This document shows, piece by piece, positions 37,001 through 48,803 of a DNA stretch of 64,000 nucleotides (position 1 is the stretch's first letter; each line of letters starts with the position of its first letter). Position numbers and translations under genes: made by a program. The stretch comes from Gracilaria gracilis (Eukaryota > Rhodophyta > Florideophyceae > Gracilariales > Gracilariaceae), in the NCBI GenBank assembly GCA_030374805.1, contig JARGSG010000241.1, positions 327,391 to 391,390 on the forward strand. Direction: 5' to 3'. The notes beneath the pieces were generated by a model. It was not told the origin of the DNA. It made no database searches and saw only the letters and a list, made by a program, of their open reading frames with translations.

Positions 37001-40000
37001 TTGTGCCCTGGAAGGGTTTGCTGGGGATGGAAAGAGATTGGCGTGTATAGAACATACTGAATGGGAATTAGCATAATTGGATTGGTTGATAATCACTGAT
37101 GGGGTACGTGAAGGTAGCCATGATAGTATTTGGGGGGCTTGTGGTCAGGGTTGTTTGCATTGTGGTTTTGGTGGTGGCTTGTGCGGGTTATGGTTTCCAA
37201 TGACCCACTGAACGATTTGGTAGGGTTTCGATAGTGTATATCTACACATAAAGTGTGTTTCCGACTGTCATGAAATCAAGGGTGCTAGATTTTGGCTCTA
37301 GAAGGCAATGGAAGCCAATTGGAAAGTACAGCGATTTTTGTGCTGTTCATGTAGTAGATTTTGTTAGTAGTAATTGACATGACGTGTTGCGGTTTTTGGC
37401 GAGATGTTTGAGGAGAATGTGGGAAGAGTGTGGGAGGGATCTGAGAGTGAAGATTGCGTTTTGTGTAATTGAAAATGCAAAAAAGTAATTGAAAAAAGCG
37501 AGAAGTACGTTGAAGGGGGTATAACGGTAGAAAATGGGAATGGGAGACGGTCAGAGAGTAAAAAAACAGGTATCAGAGGTGTAGGGAAGACGGTATTTTC
37601 AGTTTTGAGCAGAAAGGAGGTGAAAAACATTCATAGTGGAAAGAATTTGGGTTTTATTTTGACTAGGGGTTCATAGGTGGAGGTCAGACGAGAAGCCGAA
37701 GTGATGGGCGATATGCTTGCCTGTTTTGGGGTTTGTTTGGGGTTTGTTTTCAACCGATTAATGTGGCTGCAGTGGCGATTGCTGTGGTTGCAAGGTTTTG
37801 TGCCCTGGAAGGGTTTGCTGGGGATGGAAAGAGATTGGCGTGTATACAACATACTGAATGGGAATTAGCATAATTGGATTGGTTGATAATCACTGATGGG
37901 GTACGTGAAGGTAGCCATGATAGTATTTGGGGGGCTTGTGGTCAGGGTTGTTTGCATTGTGGTTTTGGTGGTGGCTTGAGCGGGTTATGGTTTCCAATGA
38001 CCCACTGAACGATTTGGTAGGGTTTCGATAGTGTATATCTACACATAAAGTGTGTTTCCGACTGTCATGAAATCAAGGGTGCTAGATTTTGGCTCTAGAA
38101 GGCAATGGAAGCCAATTGGAAAGTACAGCGATTTTTGTGCTGTTCATGTAGTAGATTTTGTTAGTAGTAATTGACATGACGTGTTGCGGTTTTTGGCGAG
38201 ATGTTTGAGGAGAATGTGGGAAGAGTGTGGGAGGGATCTGAGAGTGAAGATTGCGTTTTGTGTAATTGAAAATGCAAAAAAGTAATTGAAAAAAGCGAGA
38301 AGTACGTTGAAGGGGGTATAACGGTAGAAAATGGGAATGGGAGACGGTCAGAGAGTAAAAAAACAGGTATCAGAGGTGTAGGGAAGACGGTATTTTCAGT
38401 TTTGAGCAGAAAGGAGGTGAAAAACATTCATAGTGGAAAGAATTTGGGTTTTATTTTGACTAGGGGTTCATAGGTGGAGGTCAGACGAGAAGCCGAAGTG
38501 ATGGGCGATATGCTTGCCTGTTTTGGGGTTTGTTTGGGGTTTGTTTTCAACCGATTAATGTGGCTGCAGTGGCGATTGCTGTGGTTGCAAGGTTTTGTGC
38601 CCTGGAAGGGTTTGCTGGGGATGGAAAGAGATTGGCGTGTATAGAACATACTGAATGGGAATTAGCATAATTGGATTGGTTGATAATCACTGATGGGGTA
38701 CGTGAAGGTAGCCATGATAGTATTTGGGGGGCTTGTGGTCAGGGTTGTTTGCATTGTGGTTTTGGTGGTGGCTTGTGCGGGTTATGGTTTCCAATGACCC
38801 ACTGAACGATTTGGTAGGGTTTCGATAGTGTATATCTACACATAAAGTGTGTTTCCGACTGTCATGAAATCAAGGGTGCTAGATTTTGGCTCTAGAAGGC
38901 AATGGAAGCCAATTGGAAAGTACAGCGATTTTTGTGCTGTTCATGTAGTAGATTTTGTTAGTAGTAATTGACATGACGTGTTGCGGTTTTTGGCGAGATG
39001 TTTGAGGAGAATGTGGGAAGAGTGTGGGAGGGATCTGAGAGTGAAGATTGCGTTTTGTGTAATTGAAAATGCAAAAAAGTAATTGAAAAAAGCGAGAAGT
39101 ACGTTGAAGGGGGTATAACGGTAGAAAATGGGAATGGGAGACGGTCAGAGAGTAAAAAAACAGGTATCAGAGGTGTAGGGAAGACGGTATTTTCAGTTTT
39201 GAGCAGAAAGGAGGTGAAAAACATTCATAGTGGAAAGAATTTGGGTTTTATTTTGACTAGGGGTTCATAGGTGGAGGTCAGACGAGAAGCCGAAGTGATG
39301 GGCGATATGCTTGCCTGTTTTGGGGTTTGTTTGGGGTTTGTTTTCAACCGATTAATGTGGCTGCAGTGGCGATTGCTGTGGTTGCAAGGTTTTGTGCCCT
39401 GGAAGGGTTTGCTGGGGATGGAAAGAGATTGGCGTGTATACAACATACTGAATGGGAATTAGCATAATTGGATTGGTTGATAATCACTGATGGGGTACGT
39501 GAAGGTAGCCATGATAGTATTTGGGGGGCTTGTGGTCAGGGTTGTTTGCATTGTGGTTTTGGTGGTGGCTTGAGCGGGTTATGGTTTCCAATGACCCACT
39601 GAACGATTTGGTAGGGTTTCGATAGTGTATATCTACACATAAAGTGTGTTTCCGACTGTCATGAAATCAAGGGTGCTAGATTTTGGCTCTAGAAGGCAAT
39701 GGAAGCCAATTGGAAAGTACAGCGATTTTTGTGCTGTTCATGTAGTAGATTTTGTTAGTAGTAATTGACATGACGTGTTGCGGTTTTTGGCGAGATGTTT
39801 GAGGAGAATGTGGGAAGAGTGTGGGAGGGATCTGAGAGTGAAGATTGCGTTTTGTGTAATTGAAAATGCAAAAAAGTAATTGAAAAAAGCGAGAAGTACG
39901 TTGAAGGGGGTATAACGGTAGAAAATGGGAATGGGAGACGGTCAGAGAGTAAAAAAACAGGTATCAGAGGTGTAGGGAAGACGGTATTTTCAGTTTTGAG

Positions 40001-43000
40001 CAGAAAGGAGGTGAAAAACATTCATAGTGGAAAGAATTTGGGTTTTATTTTGACTAGGGGTTCATAGGTGGAGGTCAGACGAGAAGCCGAAGTGATGGGC
40101 GATATGCTTGCCTGTTTTGGGGTTTGTTTGGGGTTTGTTTTCAACCGATTAATGTGGCTGCAGTGGCGATTGCTGTGGTTGCAAGGTTTTGTGCCCTGGA
40201 AGGGTTTGCTGGGGATGGAAAGAGATTGGCGTGTATAGAACATACTGAATGGGAATTAGCATAATTGGATTGGTTGATAATCACTGATGGGGTACGTGAA
40301 GGTAGCCATGATAGTATTTGGGGGGCTTGTGGTCAGGGTTGTTTGCATTGTGGTTTTGGTGGTGGCTTGTGCGGGTTATGGTTTCCAATGACCCACTGAA
40401 CGATTTGGTAGGGTTTCGATAGTGTATATCTACACATAAAGTGTGTTTCCGACTGTCATGAAATCAAGGGTGCTAGATTTTGGCTCTAGAAGGCAATGGA
40501 AGCCAATTGGAAAGTACAGCGATTTTTGTGCTGTTCATGTAGTAGATTTTGTTAGTAGTAATTGACATGACGTGTTGCGGTTTTTGGCGAGATGTTTGAG
40601 GAGAATGTGGGAAGAGTGTGGGAGGGATCTGAGAGTGAAGATTGCGTTTTGTGTAATTGAAAATGCAAAAAAAGTAATTGAAAAAAGCGAGAAGTACGTT
40701 GAAGGGGGTATAACGGTAGAAAATGGGAATGGGAGACGGTCAGAGAGTAAAAAAACAGGTATCAGAGGTGTAGGGAAGACGGTATTTTCAGTTTTGAGCA
40801 GAAAGGAGGTGAAAAACATTCATAGTGGAAAGAATTTGGGTTTTATTTTGACTAGGGGTTCATAGGTGGAGGTCAGACGAGAAGCCGAAGTGATGGGCGA
40901 TATGCTTGCCTGTTTTGGGGTTTGTTTGGGGTTTGTTTTCAACCGATTAATGTGGCTGCAGTGGCGATTGCTGTGGTTGCAAGGTTTTGTGCCCTGGAAG
41001 GGTTTGCTGGGGATGGAAAGAGATTGGCGTGTATACAACATACTGAATGGGAATTAGCATAATTGGATTGGTTGATAATCACTGATGGGGTACGTGAAGG
41101 TAGCCATGATAGTATTTGGGGGGCTTGTGGTCAGGGTTGTTTGCATTGTGGTTTTGGTGGTGGCTTGAGCGGGTTATGGTTTCCAATGACCCACTGAACG
41201 ATTTGGTAGGGTTTCGATAGTGTATATCTACACATAAAGTGTGTTTCCGACTGTCATGAAATCAAGGGTGCTAGATTTTGGCTCTAGAAGGCAATGGAAG
41301 CCAATTGGAAAGTACAGCGATTTTTGTGCTGTTCATGTAGTAGATTTTGTTAGTAGTAATTGACATGACGTGTTGCGGTTTTTGGCGAGATGTTTGAGGA
41401 GAATGTGGGAAGAGTGTGGGAGGGATCTGAGAGTGAAGATTGCGTTTTGTGTAATTGAAAATGCAAAAAAGTAATTGAAAAAAGCGAGAAGTACGTTGAA
41501 GGGGGTATAACGGTAGAAAATGGGAATGGGAGACGGTCAGAGAGTAAAAAAACAGGTATCAGAGGTGTAGGGAAGACGGTATTTTCAGTTTTGAGCAGAA
41601 AGGAGGTGAAAAACATTCATAGTGGAAAGAATTTGGGTTTTATTTTGACTAGGGGTTCATAGGTGGAGGTCAGACGAGAAGCCGAAGTGATGGGCGATAT
41701 GCTTGCCTGTTTTGGGGTTTGTTTGGGGTTTGTTTTCAACCGATTAATGTGGCTGCAGTGGCGATTGCTGTGGTTGCAAGGTTTTGTGCCCTGGAAGGGT
41801 TTGCTGGGGATGGAAAGAGATTGGCGTGTATAGAACATACTGAATGGGAATTAGCATAATTGGATTGGTTGATAATCACTGATGGGGTACGTGAAGGTAG
41901 CCATGATAGTATTTGGGGGGCTTGTGGTCAGGGTTGTTTGCATTGTGGTTTTGGTGGTGGCTTGTGCGGGTTATGGTTTCCAATGACCCACTGAACGATT
42001 TGGTAGGGTTTCGATAGTGTATATCTACACATAAAGTGTGTTTCCGACTGTCATGAAATCAAGGGTGCTAGATTTTGGCTCTAGAAGGCAATGGAAGCCA
42101 ATTGGAAAGTACAGCGATTTTTGTGCTGTTCATGTAGTAGATTTTGTTAGTAGTAATTGACATGACGTGTTGCGGTTTTTGGCGAGATGTTTGAGGAGAA
42201 TGTGGGAAGAGTGTGGGAGGGATCTGAGAGTGAAGATTGCGTTTTGTGTAATTGAAAATGCAAAAAAGTAATTGAAAAAAGCGAGAAGTACGTTGAAGGG
42301 GGTATAACGGTAGAAAATGGGAATGGGAGACGGTCAGAGAGTAAAAAAACAGGTATCAGAGGTGTAGGGAAGACGGTATTTTCAGTTTTGAGCAGAAAGG
42401 AGGTGAAAAACATTCATAGTGGAAAGAATTTGGGTTTTATTTTGACTAGGGGTTCATAGGTGGAGGTCAGACGAGAAGCCGAAGTGATGGGCGATATGCT
42501 TGCCTGTTTTGGGGTTTGTTTGGGGTTTGTTTTCAACCGATTAATGTGGCTGCAGTGGCGATTGCTGTGGTTGCAAGGTTTTGTGCCCTGGAAGGGTTTG
42601 CTGGGGATGGAAAGAGATTGGCGTGTATACAACATACTGAATGGGAATTAGCATAATTGGATTGGTTGATAATCACTGATGGGGTACGTGAAGGTAGCCA
42701 TGATAGTATTTGGGGGGCTTGTGGTCAGGGTTGTTTGCATTGTGGTTTTGGTGGTGGCTTGAGCGGGTTATGGTTTCCAATGACCCACTGAACGATTTGG
42801 TAGGGTTTCGATAGTGTATATCTACACATAAAGTGTGTTTCCGACTGTCATGAAATCAAGGGTGCTAGATTTTGGCTCTAGAAGGCAATGGAAGCCAATT
42901 GGAAAGTACAGCGATTTTTGTGCTGTTCATGTAGTAGATTTTGTTAGTAGTAATTGACATGACGTGTTGCGGTTTTTGGCGAGATGTTTGAGGAGAATGT

Positions 43001-43210
43001 GGGAAGAGTGTGGGAGGGATCTGAGAGTGAAGATTGCGTTTTGTGTAATTGAAAATGCAAAAAAGTAATTGAAAAAAGCGAGAAGTACGTTGAAGGGGGT
43101 ATAACGGTAGAAAATGGGAATGGGAGACGGTCAGAGAGTAAAAAAACAGGTATCAGAGGTGTAGGGAAGACGGTATTTTCAGTTTTGAGCAGAAAGGAGG
43201 TGAAAAACAT
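28067..43210. repeat. Dimeric higher-order repeat (1594 bp) within the satellite
   Basis: Two linked variants separate monomers into types: GTATACAAC with GGCTTGAGCGGG, and GTATAGAAC with GGCTTGTGCGGG. The C-type marker base occurs at 28,283, 29,877, 31,471, 33,065 and 34,659, every 1594 bases. It then appears at 35,456 (one monomer early) and again at 37,847, 39,441, 41,036 and 42,630. The types therefore alternate strictly except for one C-C-G-G slip at 34.4-37.1 kb. To the left (19-24 kb) C-type units occur without the linked second marker, so the dimer arose after the single-base variants. Confidence 0.9.
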
Positions 43211-44231
43211 TCATAGTGGAAAGAATTTGGGTTTTATTTTGACTAGGGGTTCATAGGTGGAGGTCAGACGAGAAGCCGAAGTGATGGGCGATATGCTTGC
43301 CTGTTTTGGGGTTTGTTTGGGGTTTGTTTTCAACCGATTAATGTGGCTGCAGTGGCGATTGCTGTGGTTGCAAGGTTTTGTGCCCTGGAAGGGTTTGCTG
43401 GGGATGGAAAGAGATTGGCGTGTGTATACAACATACTGAATGGGAATTAGCATAATTGGATTGGTTGATAATCACTGATGGGGTACGTGAAGGTAGCCAT
43501 GATAGTATTTGGGGGGCTTGTGGTCAGGGTTGTTTGCATTGTGGTTTTGGTGGTGGCTTGTGCGGGTTATGGTTTCCAATGACCCACTGAACGATTTGGT
43601 AGGGTTTCGATAGTGTATATCTACACATAAAGTGTGTTTCCGACTGTCATGAAATCAAGGGTGCTAGATTTTGGCTCTAGAAGGCAATGGAAGCCAATTG
43701 GAAAGTACAGCGATTTTTGTGCTGTTCATGTAGTAGATTTTGTTAGTAGTAATTGACATGACGTGTTGCGGTTTTTGGCGAGATGTTTGAGGAGAATGTG
43801 GGAAGAGTGTGGGAGGGATCTGAGAGTGAAGATTGCGTTTTGTGTAATTGAAAATGCAAAAAAGTAATTGAAAAAAGCGAGAAGTACGTTGAAGGGGGTA
43901 TAACGGTAGAAAATGGGAATGGGAGACGGTCAGAGAGTAAAAAAACAGGTATCAGAGGTGTAGGGAAGACGGTATTTTCAGTTTTGAGCAGAAAGGAGGT
44001 GAAAAACATTCATAGTGGAAAGAATTTGGGTTTTATTTTGACTAGGGGTTCATAGGTGGAGGTCAGACGAGAAGCCGAAGTGATGGGCGATATGCTTGCC
44101 TGTTTTGGGGTTTGTTTGGGGTTTGTTTTCAACCGATTAATGTGGCTGCAGTGGCGATTGCTGTGGTTGCAAGGTTTTGTGCCCTGGGAGGGTTTGCTGG
44201 GGATGGAAAGAGATTGGCGTGTATAGAACAT

Positions 44232-45250
44232 ACTGAATGGGAATTAGCATAATTGGATTGGTTGATAATCACTGATAGGGTACGTGAAGGTAGCCATGAT
44301 AGTATATGGGGGGCTTGTGGTCAGGGTTTGTTTGCATTGTGGTTTTGGTGGTGGTATTGTGCGGGTTATGGTTTCCAATGACCCACTGAACGATTTGGTA
44401 GGGTTTTCGATAGTGTATATCTATACATAAAGTGTGTTTACGAATGTCATGAAAGCTAGGGTGCTAGATTTTGGCTCTAGAAGGCAATGGAAGCCAATTG
44501 GAAAGTACAGCGATTTTTGTGCTGTTCATGTAGTAGATTTTGTTAGTAGTAATTGACATGACGTGTTGCGGTTTTTGGCGAGATGTTTGAGGAGAATGTG
44601 GGAAGAGTGTGGGAGGGATCTGAGAGTGAAGATTGCGTTTTGTGTAATTGAAAATGCAAAAAAGTAATTGAAAAAAGCGAGAAGTACGTTGAAGGGGGTA
44701 TAACGGTAGAAAATGGGAATGGGAGACGACCGGAGAGTAAAAAAAACAGGTAGTCAGAGGTGTAGGGAAGACGTGTGCTTTCAGTTTTGAGCAGGAAGGA
44801 GGTGAAAAACATTCATAGTGGAAAGAATTTGGGTTTTATTTTGACTAGGGGTTCATAGGTGGAGGTCAGACGAGAGGCCGAAGTGATGGGTGGTATGCTT
44901 GCCTGTTTTGGGGTTTGTTTGGGGTTTGTTTTCAACCGATTAATGTGGCTGCAGTGGCGATTGCTGTGGTTGCAAGGTTTTGTGCCCTGGGAGGGTTTGC
45001 TGGGGATGGAAAGAGATTGGCGTGTATAGAACATACTGAATGGGAATTAGCATAATTGGATTGGTTGATAATCACTGATGGGGTACGTGAAGGTAGCCAT
45101 GATAGTATTTGGGGGGCTTGTGGTCAGGGTTTGTTTGCATTGTGGTTTTGGTGGTGGCTTGTGCGGGTTATGGTTTCCAATGACCCACTGAACGATTTGG
45201 TAGGGTTTCGATAGTGTATATCTAGCACATAAAGTGTGTTTCCGACTGTC
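44232..45250. repeat. Diverged satellite monomers near the right edge
   Basis: Monomers here carry clustered substitutions not seen elsewhere, such as GACGACCGGAG for GACGGTCAGAG near 44,725, GAAGACGTGTGCTTTC near 44,770, GGTGGTATTGTGCGGG near 44,350 and GATGGGTGGTATGC near 44,885. Monomers to their right (45.3-48.1 kb) return to the consensus. An old, less homogenised pocket inside the array is the simplest reading. Confidence 0.75.
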
Positions 45251-48157
45251 ATGAAATCAAGGGTGCTAGATTTTGGCTCTAGAAGGCAATGGAAGCCAAT
45301 TGGAAAGTACAGCGATTTTTGTGCTGTTCATGTAGTAGATTTTGTTAGTAGTAATTGACATGACGTGTTGCGGTTTTTGGCGAGATGTTTGAGGAGAATG
45401 TGGGAAGAGTGTGGGAGGGATCTGAGAGTGAAGATTGCGTTTTGTGTAATTGAAAATGCAAAAAAGTAATTGAAAAAGCGAGAAGTACGTTGAAGGGGGT
45501 ATAACGGTAGAAAATGGGAATGGGAGACGGTCAGAGAGTAAAAAAACAGGTATCAGAGGTGTAGGGAAGACGGTATTTTCAGTTTTGAGCAGAAAGGAGG
45601 TGAAAAACATTCATAGTGGAAAGAATTTGGGTTTTATTTTGACTAGGGGTTCATAGGTGGAGGTCAGACGAGAAGCCGAAGTGATGGGCGATATGCTTGC
45701 CTGTTTTGGGGTTTGTTTGGGGTTTGTTTTCAACCGATTAATGTGGCTGCAGTGGCGATTGCTGTGGTTGCAAGGTTTTGTGCCCTGGAAGGGTTTGCTG
45801 GGGATGGAAAGAGATTGGCGTGTATAGAACATACTGAATGGGAATTAGCATAATTGGATTGGTTGATAATCACTGATGGGGTACGTGAAGGTAGCCATGA
45901 TAGTATTTGGGGGGCTTGTGGTCAGGGTTGTTTGCATTGTGGTTTTGGTGGTGGCTTGTGCGGGTTATGGTTTCCAATGACCCACTGAACGATTTGGTAG
46001 GGTTTCGATAGTGTATATCTACACATAAAGTGTGTTTCCGACTGTCATGAAATCAAGGGTGCTAGATTTTGGCTCTAGAAGGCAATGGAAGCCAATTGGA
46101 AAGTACAGCGATTTTTGTGCTGTTCATGTAGTAGATTTTGTTAGTAGTAATTGACATGACGTGTTGCGGTTTTTGGCGAGATGTTTGAGGAGAATGTGGG
46201 AAGAGTGTGGGAGGGATCTGAGAGTGAAGATTGCGTTTTGTGTAATTGAAAATGCAAAAAAGTAATTGAAAAAAGCGAGAAGTACGTTGAAGGGGGTATA
46301 ACGGTAGAAAATGGGAATGGGAGACGGTCAGAGAGTAAAAAAACAGGTATCAGAGGTGTAGGGAAGACGGTATTTTCAGTTTTTGAGCAGAAAGGAGGTG
46401 AAAAACATTCATAGTGGAAAGAATTTGGGTTTTATTTTGACTAGGGGTTCATAGGTGGAGGTCAGACGAGAAGCCGAAGTGATGGGCGATATGCTTGCCT
46501 GTTTTGGGGTTTGTTTGGGGTTTGTTTTCAACCGATTAATGTGGCTGCAGTGGCGATTGCTGTGGTTGCAAGGTTTTGTGCCCTGGAAGGGTTTGCTGGG
46601 GATGGAAAGAGATTGGCGTGTATAGAACATACTGAATGGGAATTAGCATAATTGGATTGGTTGATAATCACTGATGGGGTACGTGAAGGTAGCCATGATA
46701 GTATTTGGGGGGCTTGTGGTCAGGGTTGTTTGCATTGTGGTTTTGGTGGTGGCTTGTGCGGGTTATGGTTTCCAATGACCCACTGAACGATTTGGTAGGG
46801 TTTCGATAGTGTATATCTACACATAAAGTGTGTTTCCGACTGTCATGAAATCAAGGGTGCTAGATTTTGGCTCTAGAAGGCAATGGAAGCCAATTGGAAA
46901 GTACAGCGATTTTTGTGCTGTTCATGTAGTAGATTTTGTTAGTAGTAATTGACATGACGTGTTGCGGTTTTTGGCGAGATGTTTGAGGAGAATGTGGGAA
47001 GAGTGTGGGAGGGATCTGAGAGTGAAGATTGCGTTTTGTGTAATTGAAAATGCAAAAAAGTAATTGAAAAAAGCGAGAAGTACGTTGAAGGGGGTATAAC
47101 GGTAGAAAATGGGAATGGGAGACGGTCAGAGAGTAAAAAAAACAGGTATCAGAGGTGTAGGGAAGACGGTATTTTCAGTTTTGAGCAGAAAGGAGGTGAA
47201 AAACATTCATAGTGGAAAGAATTTGGGTTTTATTTTGACTAGGGGTTCATAGGTGGAGGTCAGACGAGAAGCCGAAGTGATGGGCGATATGCTTGCCTGT
47301 TTTGGGGTTTGTTTGGGGTTTGTTTTCAACCGATTAATGTGGCTGCAGTGGCGATTGCTGTGGTTGCAAGGTTTTGTGCCCTGGAAGGGTTTGCTGGGGA
47401 TGGAAAGAGATTGGCGTGTATAGAACATACTGAATGGGAATTAGCATAATTGGATTGGTTGATAATCACTGATGGGGTACGTGAAGGTAGCCATGATAGT
47501 ATTTGGGGGGCTTGTGGTCAGGGTTGTTTGCATTGTGGTTTTGGTGGTGGCTTGTGCGGGTTATGGTTTCCAATGACCCACTGAACGATTTGGTAGGGTT
47601 TCGATAGTGTATATCTACACATAAAGTGTGTTTCCGACTGTCATGAAATCAAGGGTGCTAGATTTTGGCTCTAGAAGGCAATGGAAGCCAATTGGAAAGT
47701 ACAGCGATTTTTGTGCTGTTCATGTAGTAGATTTTGTTAGTAGTAATTGACATGACGTGTTGCGGTTTTTGGCGAGATGTTTGAGGAGAATGTGGGAAGA
47801 GGTGTGGGAGGGATCTGAGAGTGAAGATTGCGTTTTGTGTAATTGAAAATGCAAAAAAGTAATTGAAAAAAGCGAGGAAGTACGTTGAAGGGGGGGTATA
47901 ACGGTAGAAAATGGGAATGGGAGACGGTCAGAGAGTAAAAAAACAGGTATCAGAGGTGTAGGGAAGACGGTATTTTCAGTTTTGAGCAGAAAGGAGGTGA
48001 AAAACATTCATAGTGGAAAGAATTTGGGTTTTATTTTGACTAGGGGTTCATAGGTGGAGGTCAGACGAGAAGCCGAAGTGATGGGCGATATGCTTGCCTG
48101 TTTTGGGGTTTGTTTGGGGTTTGTTTTCAACCGATTAATGTGGCTGCAGTGGCGATT

Positions 48158-48400
48158 GTTTAGGGGTTTTTAGGGGATGATTATTATTAGGGGATGATTA
48201 TTAGGGGATGATTAGGGGTTTTAGGGGTTTAGGGGATGATTAGGGGATGATTAGGGGTTTTAGGGGTTTAGGGGTTTTAGGGGTTTTAGGGGTTTAGGGG
48301 TTTAGGGGTTTAGGGGTTTAGGGGTTTAGGGGTTTAGGGGTTTAGGGGTTTAGGGGTTTAGGGGTTTAGGGGTTTAGGGGTTTAGGGGTTTAGGGGTTTA
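48158..48400 (+). repeat. Telomere-like tract: degenerate block then (TTTAGGGG)13
   Basis: The tract begins directly at the broken satellite monomer. 48,158-48,292 mixes TTTAGGGG, TTTTAGGGG and TTAGGGGATGAT units. 48,293-48,396 is 13 perfect TTTAGGGG repeats, followed by TTTAG and then unique sequence. The G-rich strand runs rightward, so a chromosome end would lie to the right. The 8-base unit with four G is close to plant/algal/oomycete TTTAGGG but longer. It may be this organism's own telomere repeat or an internal derivative. Confidence 0.9.
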
Positions 48401-48447
48401 GTTAAGCCCACTACGGGGGTTTTCGTTTAGGGGGGGGAATTTGATGT

Positions 48448-48457
48448 TAGGGCCCTA
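48448..48457. repeat. TAGGGCCCTA palindrome in telomere-like remnants
   Basis: A perfect 10-bp palindrome combining TTAGGG and CCCTAG half-units, embedded in further TTAGGG-type words (TTTAGGGGGGGG, GTTAGGGCTCTAGGGG). The same site lies at 59,585-59,594 in copy 2. It looks like a small head-to-head telomere junction, or it may be chance in G-rich DNA. Confidence 0.45.
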
Positions 48458-48803
48458 GTTGGCCAAGTTAGGGCTCTAGGGGGCCCATGTATGGGTCTCA
48501 TTTCTGGGTTCAGGAGGACAATCGACTGTAAGAATCCAACGAATTTCGCAAATATATCTGGTAATGAAGCTCAGTTTTCTTCCTTTGAGGCTAACGGTCC
48601 ATTACATGTTTCATTTTTCTTTGTCAAATTGTGTAGCCTTGGTTAGCACTGGAACTTATATTCCCTTTTTGTGGGAGGGATTGATATGGGGATCTTGTTT
48701 TTCCGCTCCATGGTGTTCGGGATGGATTTCTTTTCGTTATGTTAGGGGGAATTTGTCGCGCATAGATCCTGAAAGGATCTTAAATGTTGTGGAATGATGA
48801 ACA

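Larger units (their letters stand above)
17291..48157. repeat. 797-bp satellite array, about 38.6 monomers
   Basis: Head-to-tail copies of one unit fill 30.9 kb. The anchor CTAGATTTTGGCTCTAG recurs at 17,346, 18,142, 18,938, 19,735, 20,532 and so on to 47,658. Spacing is 796-802 bases on the left and almost always exactly 797 from about 25.3 to 43 kb. The first monomer is diverged and blends into the gypsy RNase H fragment. The last is cut off at 48,157 after CAGTGGCGATTG. The plus strand is strongly G-rich over C and includes TTTTGGGGTTTGTTTGGGG. Most differences between copies at the array edges are single-base homopolymer changes. Open frames of 88 and 73 codons on the minus strand repeat with the unit and have no family resemblance; I treat them as composition artefacts. 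Confidence 0.97.

Noticed and set aside
17425..48007. Repeated minus-strand open frames of 88 and 73 codons and a plus-strand 63-codon frame in each satellite monomer
   Set aside because: They recur only because the monomer is homogenised. They have no domain, they break with single-base indels in many monomers, and opposite strands are open in the same place, as expected from composition.
48158..48400. True chromosome end
   Set aside because: Unique and duplicated sequence continues for over 15 kb to the right, so the tract is interstitial in this assembly.
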